Source: Clostridiales bacterium Firm_08 (GTDB lineage: Bacteria; Bacillota; Clostridia; Oscillospirales; QAKW01). Taken from it: a stretch of 54,737 bases of DNA. Position 1 is the first letter of the stretch. Every line of letters starts with the position of its first letter. A program made the position numbers and the translations under genes. The stretch spans positions 127,765 to 182,501 of the forward strand of contig LVAN01000003.1 of NCBI GenBank assembly GCA_001604045.1, in the 5' to 3' direction. The notes under the pieces were generated by a model, which saw only the letters and a list, made by a program, of their open reading frames with translations, searched no databases and was not told where the DNA came from. Shown piece by piece: positions 35,742-44,800 of this stretch.

Positions 35742-36751
35742 AAGTATTGGTAACAGGCGGCGCGGGTTTCATCGGCAGTCACACGGTGCTGACGATGCTG
35801 GAAAACGGACATGATGTCGTCGTGTTCGACAATTACGTCAATTCCTGCCCCGAGGCGATCCGCCGCGTGGAGGAACTGGCCGGCAAACGCGTCAAAATGT
35901 ATGAGGCGGATATGCTGGACACGGCGGCGATGGACCGGATCTTCGCGGAAAACGACATCGATGCGGTCATCCATTTCGCGGGTCTCAAAGCCGTGGGGGA
36001 GAGTTGTGCCAAACCATGGCTTTACTACCATAATAATATAACAGGCACGCTCAACCTGCTTGCCGCGATGAAAAAAGCGGGTGTCGGGAGGATTGTTTTT
36101 TCCTCCTCCGCCACCGTATACGGCGACGCCAAGGTCGTCCCCGTCACGGAGGATATGCCGACCGGCGCCACCAATCCTTACGGCCAGACCAAACTGATGC
36201 TGGAGCGTGTGCTGCGGGACGTCGCCGCCGCCGATGAAAGTATGTGCGTGACGCTTTTGCGGTATTTCAATCCCATCGGCGCGCACGAAAGCGGCAGGAT
36301 CGGTGAGGATCCGCAGGGCATCCCCAACAATCTGACCCCCTTTATCGCGCAGGTCGCGGTGGGTAAACTGCCGAGACTTCGTGTGTTCGGCAACGACTAT
36401 CCCACGCCGGACGGCACCGGTGTGCGTGATTACATACACGTCGTAGACCTTGCCGTCGCACACCTTAAGGCGTTGGAAGCCCAGGCCGGCAAGAGCGGTG
36501 TTTTTACGTATAACGTCGGTACCGGCAACGGATACAGCGTGCTGGAAGTCCTGCATGCCTTTGAGAAAGCCTGCGGCAAAACGCTGCCCTATGAGATCGT
36601 TCCCCGCCGCCCGGGCGATGTGGCGGCATTGTACGCCGACTGTTCGCTCGCTCAAAAGGAACTCGGATGGAAGGCGGAGCGCGGCATCGACGAGATGTGC
36701 CGCGATCTGTGGAACTGGCAGTCTCATAATCCGAACGGATATAAAAAGTGA
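35738..36751 (+). CDS. galE: UDP-glucose 4-epimerase
   Basis: The 337-residue short-chain dehydrogenase interconverts UDP-glucose and UDP-galactose (possibly also the N-acetyl forms). It has the NAD-binding TGGAGFIGSHTV at residue 7, the catalytic SSSATVYG and YGQTK (Tyr and Lys), and the NPIGAHESGRIGEDP substrate loop typical of GalE. ATG 35738 overlaps the kinase-like gene stop; TTGGAGGAGAG precedes it. No Leloir partners are nearby; UDP-galactose for surface glycans is a likely use. Confidence 0.93.
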   Translation: MKVLVTGGAGFIGSHTVLTMLENGHDVVVFDNYVNSCPEAIRRVEELAGKRVKMYEADMLDTAAMDRIFAENDIDAVIHFAGLKAVGESCAKPWLYYHNNITGTLNLLAAMKKAGVGRIVFSSSATVYGDAKVVPVTEDMPTGATNPYGQTKLMLERVLRDVAAADESMCVTLLRYFNPIGAHESGRIGEDPQGIPNNLTPFIAQVAVGKLPRLRVFGNDYPTPDGTGVRDYIHVVDLAVAHLKALEAQAGKSGVFTYNVGTGNGYSVLEVLHAFEKACGKTLPYEIVPRRPGDVAALYADCSLAQKELGWKAERGIDEMCRDLWNWQSHNPNGYKK

Positions 36752-36763
36752 CTTGAGGTCACC

Positions 36764-36793
36764 CTTGACAAATCAAAAACTCTGTGCTACCAT
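36764..36793 (+). promoter_or_regulatory. Promoter of the T-box-controlled ABC transporter operon
   Basis: TTGACA at 36764-36769 and TACCAT at 36788-36793 are 18 bases apart, giving a start near 36800, just before T-box stem I. Confidence 0.6.
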
Positions 36794-36799
36794 ATATTG

Positions 36800-37058
36800 C
36801 AGAAGCGTTTGAGCGAAAGCCCAGTAGATCTCCGCCCTTTTCTTTCAGAGAGCCGCCGGTCGCTGTGAGACGGCAGAAAGACGGATGATCGAATTACCCT
36901 TTCGTGAGCTTGGGCGACAACCCCGGCGCGGCCGTTATCCCGCAGGACAGAGGTTTACTCTGCCCGATGAGGCCGCTTGCCGTAAGGCGGCGGCAAATCA
37001 GAGTGGTACCGCGATTTTCGTCTCTGCACGTCCTTTTTGGGGCGTGTGGAGTTTTTTT
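36800..37058 (+). ncRNA. T-box riboswitch leader (specifier read as UUA, Leu; UAC, Tyr possible)
   Basis: All T-box parts are visible. Stem I has AGTA at about 36823-36826 opposite GAA at 36891-36893 (the loop E motif of the specifier loop), closed by GATC/GATC and GCGAAAG/CTTTCGT helices. The distal conserved AGAGAGCCGCCGGTCGCTG starts at about 36847. The T-box sequence AGAGTGGTACCGCG begins near 37000, with tRNA-end-pairing TGGT at 37004-37007 implying an A discriminator base. A 12-bp terminator (37022-37033 with 37039-37051) ends in seven T. Reading the codon directly after GAA gives TTA (36894-36896, Leu); one base later gives TAC (Tyr). Both tRNAs usually have discriminator A. Confidence 0.92.
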
Positions 37059-37122
37059 ATTCGATCGATAACGTTGTGAGACGTTTTCGTACATATTAAA
37101 AAGAAGAAAGGGAGCAAAAACA

Positions 37123-38091
37123 ATGAGACTCAAAAGAACCATCGCTCTGCTGACAGTTTTCGTTCTGGCAGTGAGCTGCACGCTGGCGCTGTCCTCGTGC
37201 AATCAGAAAAAAACGTACAACGTCGGCATCTGCCAGCTCGTCACGCATGACGCGCTGGACGCCGCCACCCAGGGTTTTCAGGACGCCCTGAAAAAGGAAC
37301 TGGGTGAGGAGAACGTGACCTTTGACCTGCAAAACGCCGCCGGTGACTCCAACACCTGCGCGACGATCGTCAATAGTTTCGTCTCCAAAAACTATGACCT
37401 TATCATGGCCAACGCCACGCCCGCTCTGCAGGCGGCGGCCAACGCCACCACCACCATCCCCGTTCTCGGCACTTCTATCACCGAGTACGGCGTCGCGCTG
37501 TCGATCAAAGACTTCAGCGGAACGGTCGGCACCAACGTATCCGGCACCTCCGATCTCGCGCCGCTGAGCGATCAGGCGCAGATGCTTCTGGACGTTTTCC
37601 CGAACGCCAAGAACGTCGGTCTGCTCTATTGCTCGGCGGAAGCGAACTCCGAATATCAGGTCGCCGTGGTGGAGAACTATCTGAAAGAAAAGGACGTCGT
37701 TGTCACCCGTTACAGCTTCGCGGACAGTAACGACGTGGCGCAGGTCACCGAAAAAGCCGCCGCCGCGTGCGACGTCATTTACATCCCCACCGATAACACC
37801 GCCGCTTCCTGCGCGGACGCCATCAACAACGTCTGCCTGCCGAAGAAAGTCCCCGTCGTCGCCGGCGAGGAAGGCATTGCCGCCAAATGCGGTGCCATCA
37901 CCCTGTCCATCAGCTACTACAACATCGGCGAGAAGACCGGTCAGATGGCCGCCAAGATCCTCAAGGGCGAGAGCAAGATCGAGGAGATGGCGATCGAGTA
38001 TGACGCCAATCCCGTCAAGAAGTACAACAAAGAGATCTGCGAGCAACTCGGCGTCACGGTTCCCTCCGACTACACCGCGATTGGAGAGTAA
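37123..38091 (+). CDS. ABC transporter substrate-binding lipoprotein (TrpX-like family)
   Basis: The 322-residue exported protein has a signal peptide with lipobox LSSC (Cys near residue 26) and a two-lobed periplasmic-binding fold, starting YNVGICQLVTHDALDAATQGF. It belongs to the ABC-type uncharacterised/TrpX family (PF04392-like) rather than classical LivJ. Known members such as TrpX import tryptophan. The T-box upstream indicates an amino acid or its precursor as ligand, with leucine or tyrosine suggested by the specifier. AAGAAAGGGAG lies before the ATG. Permease and ATPase follow in the same operon. Confidence 0.88.
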   Translation: MRLKRTIALLTVFVLAVSCTLALSSCNQKKTYNVGICQLVTHDALDAATQGFQDALKKELGEENVTFDLQNAAGDSNTCATIVNSFVSKNYDLIMANATPALQAAANATTTIPVLGTSITEYGVALSIKDFSGTVGTNVSGTSDLAPLSDQAQMLLDVFPNAKNVGLLYCSAEANSEYQVAVVENYLKEKDVVVTRYSFADSNDVAQVTEKAAAACDVIYIPTDNTAASCADAINNVCLPKKVPVVAGEEGIAAKCGAITLSISYYNIGEKTGQMAAKILKGESKIEEMAIEYDANPVKKYNKEICEQLGVTVPSDYTAIGE

Positions 38092-38099
38092 AAAGTAAC

Positions 38100-38996
38100 A
38101 TGGCATTATTAGGTGCGCTGCCCGGCGCCATAGCGCAGGGTATGATATGGGGCATCATGGCGATCGGCGTGTTCGTCACGTTCAAGATCCTGGACGTTGC
38201 CGACCTTACGGTGGATGGATCCATCTGTACGGGCGGCGCCGTCTGCGTGATGCTCGTCACGCGCGGCGTCAACGTATGGCTCGCCCTGTTTATCGCTTTC
38301 CTGGCGGGTATCGCCGCCGGATTTTTCACCGGCGCACTGCATATTTTTCTCGGGATACCGGCGATCCTCGCCGGTATCCTGACCCAACTTATGCTGTGGT
38401 CGGTCAATCTTAAGATCATGGGCAAAGCCAATCAGAGTTTGAGCGCCCGCACCCACTTCGTGCTGATCTCGCAGCTCAGTCCGCCGCTTGCCATTCTGGT
38501 GCTGTGCGGTTTTCTGGCGGTGCTGATCGCGCTGCTGTACTGGTTTTTCGGCACCGAGCTTGGATGTTCGGTGCGTTCGACCGGTTGTAACCGCAATATG
38601 AGCCGGGCGCAGGGCATCAATACCGGGATGACGACCATCCTCGGTCTGATGCTCAGCAACGGTATCGTCGCGCTCAGCGGCGCGATGCTGACGCAGTATC
38701 AGGGATTTGCGGATATCAATATGGGACGCGGCGCCATCGTCATCGGACTTGCCGCCGTCATCATCGGAGAGGCGCTGACTCAGCGCATTTTCCGCGGTTT
38801 TATCGCGCGGCTTTGCGGCGTTGTGCTGGGCGGCATCATCTATTACATCGTCTACCAGACCGTCATTTTCCTGGGGCTGGATACGGACCTTCTCAAATTG
38901 CTTTCCGCTGTGGTCGTCGCCGTCTTTTTGGGGATCCCCTATATCAAAAAGACCTACTTTTCCAAGGTGAAAAAGGAGGCGGGCGGCCATGCTTGA
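38100..38996 (+). CDS. ABC transporter permease (TrpY-like)
   Basis: A 298-residue integral membrane protein with about eight hydrophobic helices, of the LivH/BPD_transp_2 permease fold. Recognisable stretches are VTFKILDVADLTVDGSICTG near the start and AINTGM/GINTGMTTILGLMLSNG in the middle. It forms the channel for the transporter whose binding protein lies eight bases upstream. It ends with an eight-base overlap with the ATPase gene. A single permease gene implies a homodimer. Confidence 0.88.
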   Translation: MALLGALPGAIAQGMIWGIMAIGVFVTFKILDVADLTVDGSICTGGAVCVMLVTRGVNVWLALFIAFLAGIAAGFFTGALHIFLGIPAILAGILTQLMLWSVNLKIMGKANQSLSARTHFVLISQLSPPLAILVLCGFLAVLIALLYWFFGTELGCSVRSTGCNRNMSRAQGINTGMTTILGLMLSNGIVALSGAMLTQYQGFADINMGRGAIVIGLAAVIIGEALTQRIFRGFIARLCGVVLGGIIYYIVYQTVIFLGLDTDLLKLLSAVVVAVFLGIPYIKKTYFSKVKKEAGGHA

Positions 38997-39780
38997 GATC
39001 AGAGAACTTTATAAAAGTTTCAATGTCGGAACCGTCAATCAGAAGGACGTGCTGCGGGGACTGAATTTTACCATCGCGGACGGCGATTTCGTCACCATCA
39101 TCGGCGGCAACGGCGCCGGCAAATCGACGCTTCTCAACGCGGTCGCCGGTGTGTGGAAGCCGGATAGCGGCGTTATCTACATCGACGGCAATGATGTGAC
39201 GAATATGTCGGAATACAAACGCGCCAAATTTTTGGGGCGGGTGTTCCAGGATCCCATGATGGGCACCGCCGCCGATATGCAGATCGAGGAAAATCTCGCG
39301 CTGGCGGCACGCCGCGGCAAGAGAAGGGGACTCGGCTGGCAGATCCGTCCCGGCGAGCGGGAAAAGTACGTCAAACTGCTCGGAACGCTGGGGCTGGGTC
39401 TTGAGACGCGGCTCACCACCAAGGTGGGACTGCTGTCCGGAGGTCAGCGGCAGGCGCTGACGCTTCTGATGGCGTCGCTGACTCAACCCAAACTGCTGCT
39501 GCTGGACGAGCATACCGCCGCGCTGGATCCCAAGACCGCCGCCAAGGTGCTGGAAATTACGGATCAGCTGGTGGAGGAAAACCACCTCACCGCGATGATG
39601 GTCACCCACAATATGCGGGACGCCATCAAACACGGCAACCGTCTCATTATGATGAATGAGGGGAATATCGTGCTGGACATCGCCGGCGAGGATAAAAAGA
39701 AACTGACCGTCGACGCCCTGCTCGATATGTTCAGCAAGGCGAGCGGCAGCGAGTTTTCAAACGATCGCGCGATCCTGTAA
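38989..39780 (+). CDS. ABC transporter ATP-binding protein (TrpZ-like)
   Basis: The 263-residue ATPase has Walker A GGNGAGKST near residue 41, Q-loop FQDPMMGTAADM, signature LSGGQRQALTLLMA and Walker B LLLLDEHTAALDP; the DEHTAALDP form is typical of this transporter family. A switch His lies in MVTHNMRD. It energises uptake by the permease and lipoprotein encoded upstream. A strong terminator lies 10 bases after the stop. Confidence 0.92.
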   Translation: MLEIRELYKSFNVGTVNQKDVLRGLNFTIADGDFVTIIGGNGAGKSTLLNAVAGVWKPDSGVIYIDGNDVTNMSEYKRAKFLGRVFQDPMMGTAADMQIEENLALAARRGKRRGLGWQIRPGEREKYVKLLGTLGLGLETRLTTKVGLLSGGQRQALTLLMASLTQPKLLLLDEHTAALDPKTAAKVLEITDQLVEENHLTAMMVTHNMRDAIKHGNRLIMMNEGNIVLDIAGEDKKKLTVDALLDMFSKASGSEFSNDRAIL

Positions 39781-39790
39781 AATCAAAATG

Positions 39791-39828
39791 CCGATCGGGA
39801 CACTTTTTCTGTTCCGGTCGGTTTTTTT
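39791..39828 (+). terminator. Terminator of the ABC transporter operon
   Basis: CCGATCGGGACA and TGTTCCGGTCGG form a 12-bp stem (two G-T pairs, seven-base loop) followed by TTTTTTT. Confidence 0.85.
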
Positions 39829-39829
39829 A

Positions 39830-39858
39830 TTGAAATTTTTCGGTTTGTGTGGTATTCT
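39830..39858 (+). promoter_or_regulatory. Promoter of the kinase-murQ operon
   Basis: TTGAAA at 39830-39835 and TATTCT at 39853-39858 are 17 bases apart, immediately after the upstream terminator. Confidence 0.55.
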
Positions 39859-39890
39859 ATGTGTGATTTGAAAAGAAAGGGAAATGTGAT

Positions 39891-40823
39891 ATGGAAGGTT
39901 TATGCGTCGGCATCGACGGCGGCGGCACCAAGACCGAAGCGGTACTCTGCGGCAGGGACGGAACAGTGTTCGCCCGCGCGGTGCTTACAGGCAGTAATCC
40001 TAACGACATCGGCGCGGAAAAGGCGGTCGGCGTCCTGCGGGAGAGTGTGGAACGCGTATCGGGCGGACAGGCGGCCGGCGCGATCTTTGCAGGAATTTCG
40101 GGATGCACCGACGGAGACAACCGCGCTCGCCTCTATGACGGGCTTGCCGCGGCGTATCCCGCTGCCGTTCTGGACGTGCGATCGGATATCGCCAACGTTA
40201 TGCTCTGCCACTTCGATCATCTGTCCGACAAGGGCATTGCCGCCATCTGCGGCACCGGTTCGGTCGTATTCGCGAGCGACGGCAGGGGACTGCACCGCAT
40301 CGGCGGCTGGGGCTATCTGTTCGACAGCGCCGGCAGCGGCTATGATATCGGACGGGACTGCGTCGCCGCGGTACTTGCGGAGCAGGACGGCATCGGGCCG
40401 CGTACGTTGCTGACAACGCTTGTGGAACAGCGGCTGGGCGGCGGCGCGTGGCAGAAACTCGACGTTTTATATGAGGGCGGCAAGCCGTTTGTCGCTTCCT
40501 TCTGCCGTACCGTGTTCGAGGCGTATGATCAGAACGACGCCGTGGCGGCGGATATCCTGAAACGGAATTTTGAGCATCTGGCGCGCCGTATCCTGCAAGC
40601 CGCGCGGCTGTATGACTGCGGAAGTACCGTTGTACTTGGCGGCGGCATCAAAAAACGGCGGGACGTGCTGGAACGGTATATGTTTCCGCTGCTGGACGGC
40701 CGGATCACCGTGGTCTTTCCCGACCTGCCGCCGGTATTCGGCGCGGCGAAAGGCGCGGCGGATCTGCTCGGCACGAAAGCCGAATTTTACGATAACTTTT
40801 TGAATACATATAAAGGAGAATGA
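39891..40823 (+). CDS. N-acetylmuramate/N-acetylglucosamine kinase (BadF/BadG family)
   Basis: The 310-residue actin/hexokinase-fold kinase has phosphate 1 GIDGGGTKTEAVL at residue 7, phosphate 2 CGTGSVVFA near 123, GWGYLFDSAGSGYDIGRD, and an adenosine motif VLGGGIKKRRDV near 250. Clostridial relatives adjacent to murQ (MurK) phosphorylate both GlcNAc and MurNAc released from peptidoglycan turnover. Its position three bases before murQ supports the same job here, feeding MurNAc 6-phosphate to the etherase. GAAAGGGAAATG-type ribosome site precedes the ATG. Confidence 0.85.
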   Translation: MEGLCVGIDGGGTKTEAVLCGRDGTVFARAVLTGSNPNDIGAEKAVGVLRESVERVSGGQAAGAIFAGISGCTDGDNRARLYDGLAAAYPAAVLDVRSDIANVMLCHFDHLSDKGIAAICGTGSVVFASDGRGLHRIGGWGYLFDSAGSGYDIGRDCVAAVLAEQDGIGPRTLLTTLVEQRLGGGAWQKLDVLYEGGKPFVASFCRTVFEAYDQNDAVAADILKRNFEHLARRILQAARLYDCGSTVVLGGGIKKRRDVLERYMFPLLDGRITVVFPDLPPVFGAAKGAADLLGTKAEFYDNFLNTYKGE

Positions 40824-40826
40824 AAA

Positions 40827-41624
40827 ATGCTTGAGACCGAAAAGAGAAATCCCGCTACCACTCATATTGACAAAGCGACCACCGCCGAAACGCTCAAAAT
40901 GATCAGCACTGCCAACCACGAGGCGGCGGACGCCGTTGACGCGGCGCTACCGCAGATCGAGAAGGCGGCGGACGCCGCGGCGGCGTCTGTCGCCGCCGGC
41001 GGCAGGATCTTTTATATCGGCGCGGGCACCAGCGGCAGACTTGCCGTCGTGGACGCCTCGGAGTGCCCCCCGACCTACGGCGTGTCGCATGACGTCGTTG
41101 TCGCTGTCATGGCGGGCGGAAAAAACGCGATGTTCAAAGCCGCTGAAAATGTCGAGGATCAGGCGGATACAGGCAGAAACGATCTGCTCGCGCATAAACC
41201 GACGGCAAAGGATACCGTCATCGGCATTTCGGCGTCCGGCTCGGCGCGATACGTGTCAAGCGCCCTTGCCGCGGCGCGGGAGGTCGGATGTGTGACCGTC
41301 TCGATCTCATCCAATCCCGGTTCCCCCATCTCCCGCGAGGCGGATATCGAGATCTGCACTCCCACCGGCGCGGAGGTCGTGACCGGCTCCACCCGTATGA
41401 AAGCGGGCACCGCGCAGAAAATGGTGCTTAATATGATCTCCACCTGCGCGATGGTCAAGACGGGGAAGGTATATGAAAATCTGATGATCAATCTGCGTCC
41501 GACCAACATCAAACTGCGGGCGCGGATGATCCGCATCGTCTGTGAGATCCTGCGGACTGATGAACAGACGGCGGAAACGCTTTTAGAGAAAAACGACTGG
41601 AACATCCGTGCCGCCGTGCAATGA
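40827..41624 (+). CDS. murQ: N-acetylmuramic acid 6-phosphate etherase
   Basis: The enzyme splits MurNAc 6-phosphate into GlcNAc 6-phosphate and lactate in wall recycling. The SIS-fold motifs GAGTSGRLAVVDASECPPTYG (given here as residues about 63-83, with the catalytic Glu in SECPPT) and the second Glu in KAAENVEDQ are present, as is TGSTRMKAGTAQK. At 265 residues it is about 30 shorter than typical MurQ, ending just after the small C-terminal helical domain (TDEQTAETLLEKNDWNIRAAV); the core is intact. GGAGAATG precedes the start. Confidence 0.92.
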   Translation: MLETEKRNPATTHIDKATTAETLKMISTANHEAADAVDAALPQIEKAADAAAASVAAGGRIFYIGAGTSGRLAVVDASECPPTYGVSHDVVVAVMAGGKNAMFKAAENVEDQADTGRNDLLAHKPTAKDTVIGISASGSARYVSSALAAAREVGCVTVSISSNPGSPISREADIEICTPTGAEVVTGSTRMKAGTAQKMVLNMISTCAMVKTGKVYENLMINLRPTNIKLRARMIRIVCEILRTDEQTAETLLEKNDWNIRAAVQ

Positions 41625-41626
41625 TC

Positions 41627-41684
41627 GGCTGATCCGCGATAAGGACAAAACGCCTGATAAACGGGAAAAATCGTCGCCTTTCGG
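41627..41684. repeat. 58-bp interspersed element, copy B
   Basis: It matches 25552-25609 at 51 of 58 bases without gaps. It begins two bases after the murQ stop. A weak hairpin (CCCGACGGG, then TTTTA) just beyond it at about 41695-41707 may serve as the murQ terminator. Confidence 0.75.
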
Positions 41685-41702
41685 CTTGTCGTCCCCGACG
41701 GG

Positions 41703-41775
41703 TTTTATGGTAAATTTACACAAAAGATAGTCAACTTTTTTGTTTAAATACACCATTGAAATCTATACCATAAAA
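41703..41775. promoter_or_regulatory. Spaced inverted repeat upstream of the large secreted protein gene
   Basis: TTTTATGGTA at 41703-41712 and its exact reverse complement TACCATAAAA at 41766-41775 are 53 bases apart in an A/T-rich promoter region. A weak TTGAAA at 41756 and TATAGA at 41777 with 15-base spacing is the best promoter candidate. It may be a pair of operator half-sites. Confidence 0.4.
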
Positions 41776-41825
41776 TTATAGAATATATTATAGAGAAGTA
41801 TATATTCAGTTAGGAGGATACCGAG

Positions 41826-44800
41826 ATGAAAACACAAACGAAACGGCTTATCAGTCTGCTCTGCGCGGTGCTGATGTCGTTTGGTCTGCTGTCCGGCGTC
41901 ACACTGCCGGCGGCGGTCGCCGTCTCGCTGACGAACAATGACGTCATCGTCAATCTGTCCTGGACAGAGAGCACGGTCCCCGCGACCTACACCTATCAGG
42001 GCAAGACCTACAACCTGACGTGGGGCACCAACGCGTTCAGCGTCCTGCAGACGGCGGTGGACACCGTTACGGCGGGCGCCAACGTCATTCTTTGCCCCGG
42101 CACATACAGCACCACGACTTACATCAAAAAGAACCTGCAGATCCTCGGTCCCAAGGCGGGGATCGATCCCAACGTGCGCGGCGCGAAGTACACCGACGAC
42201 TGGACGCAGTCCTCACAGCGCGGCAGCAGTGAGGCGAACCTGACCGGCGTCTGGCACCTCGGCGTCGACGGCGCGACGGTCTATTCCGCCTGCACCGCGG
42301 TGACTGTTGACGGCATTACCGTCAGCGGCGACGGTCAGCTCCGTTCCAACTCCGGTACGGCGGGTCACGCGACCATTACACTGCGCAACTTCATCCTGAA
42401 CAATCTCACCAAGAACACACAGGCGATCTTCCTGCGGACATATTACGGAGATACCAACTCATATATTCGTAACATCGTGATCGAGAACTTCCGCATCAAG
42501 GGTACCGCGGCGTCCCAGCCCTTCGCCATCGCGGCGGACTCGCTCGATATGAGCGGTATCTACGTGTCGGCCGGCTACGAGAAGCCGCTGTTCGACGCGT
42601 TGGGCACATCCTGGGCGGACGCTTCGACCGACGCTGTCACCTTCCGTATCCACGACTGTATGTTCCGTGACGCGGGCGTCAACCGTCCGATCTATATGAA
42701 CGTGCAGACCGGCGCGATCACCGCCAGCTCCAAGTCGCTCAACCGGGACATCGCGGAGAAGAACCGCGTCACCCTCAAGGCGGATCATAACGTCTTTATC
42801 CAGCCGGATACCGGCGTTAGTTCCGTCAACTACTCGCTGGCGTACGCTCTCAATACGGGCAACGTCTATATCGAGGCGACGGACAACACTTTCTATTCCA
42901 CCACCGCCACGGCGGACAGCTATCACGCCGTCGCTATTTACGCCACGGATACTTCCCTTACCTACGCCGACAAAGTTACGGTCCGCAAAAACCGCTTCAT
43001 CGGCGTCTCGAACGCTTACACCTTCTCGCAGGCGGGCGGCACTGTCGATCTGACCGGCAACTATTATGAGAGTATCAACGGCACGGTCTCCGCGCCGGTG
43101 GCTCCCTCCGGCAGCCCCATCTCCTGCAACTGGTATTACACCGACCGTGATCTTGTCGGAAAGACCACCGATCCCACGCCTCGTTTCGATCAGACGGATG
43201 ACGACATCGTCGTCTGCGCCGCCTGGTCCTCCTCAATGCCCTCTACCTATTCATTTGAGGATCATATCTATACGCTTTCCGCCGGCGTCAACGCCTTTTC
43301 CGATCTGCAGACGGCGATCGACGCCACTCCTTCGGGCGGCACGCTGATCGTCGGCCCCGGCACTTACGGCGAGGCGAATTTCACCAAAGCGATCACCGTG
43401 CGCGGCGCGATGGCGGGTTATTCCCCCAACGCCGACGGCGCGACTTATATGGATGACTGGGATCTGTCCGCTAAATGGAACGGCGCCCAGACCATTGTAA
43501 ACGGCATTTGGACCTTCTCGGAAGATTCCGTAGTGGACGGCATCACCCTGACCGGCGGCGGCCGTCTGAAAGATAATGGCACCGCGAGCAGCACGACCAT
43601 TGAATGGCGCAACCTGCTCCTCACCGGCTGCACCGGATCCACCCAACCGTTATACGCCTACCACTCGCCGTCGAACGTTCTTTCCCGCAACATCACCATC
43701 GAGGACGTCCGCATCATCGGGCAGACCGACGCCAACTGCATATACTTCCGCGGCAACACGCTGACCGTTCGCCGCGTCTATATCGACGATACCTCCAATA
43801 AAAAACTGATCGACGGTCTGCCGCTTGACAACAACAACCTCGACGCCAACATCACGATCAGCGATTGTATGTTCCGCACCGTTTCGACGCAGGTCATCAA
43901 CGCCCGCGCCCGCAACAACTCGGACACCAATACGAGCGTCGATAACAAATCGAAGGTCACCATCAACCTCCAGAACAACGTGTTCTACCACACCAACACC
44001 ACGGCGACCAGCACCAACAACGCCATCGCCATCCAGTGGTCGTCCGAAAAGACCTACCTCAATATCACCGGCAACACCATCGTCGGCAACGCGCCGCCCA
44101 GCGCGTTCACCGGTATCGCGGCGTACGCCGTCAAGGATTCCAACACGAACGCCTTCGGCAGCCTCGGCGGACAGTTCGTCATCACCCGCAACCGTTTCAT
44201 CAACGTCCCCGTGGCGGTCTCTCTCGGCTCTTACAGCACCACAAACATTCCGCTGGACGGCAACTACTATGAAACCGCCGCCGGCGCCGCCGTGGCACCG
44301 ACGAAATCCGGTACCGTTTCGCTGAACTGGTATTATCTTGACCGTGCGATGACCCTCCGTTCGGACGGCGAAGCGCCGGAAGAGATCGTCCCTGCCGACC
44401 GTCTGTATGACATCGAGACGGAAGTGCGCTGGTTCGGCAGAACCTATGTCGGCAGCAACGCCGAGCATTTCTTCAACTGGACGAGCAGCGGCTTTGAGTT
44501 CAACTTCAACGGCACCGGCGCAACGGCGCGTCTGTTGTCCTCTAACCCGGGCGGTACCAACACCGCGTACCTTGTCGTCTACGTTGACGGCGTGCGTCAA
44601 AGCCCGGATATCGAGATGACTTTCAGTAAGAACGACGTCGTGCTTGCTTCCGGTCTTGCCGCCGGCAACCACCACATCAAGGTCGTCAAACGGACCAACG
44701 GCCGTTCCTCCACCGCGGCGCTCAGCCGTCTGTGGATCGCCGAGGGCGGCACCAAGCTCGCCCCGCCGCAGGCGCCCTGCCGCAAGATGCAGTTTATTGG

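Noticed and set aside
40827-41624. murQ truncated by frameshift
   Set aside because: The protein is about 30 residues shorter than usual, but the catalytic glutamates and the final helical domain are present, and no continuation was found in another frame downstream.
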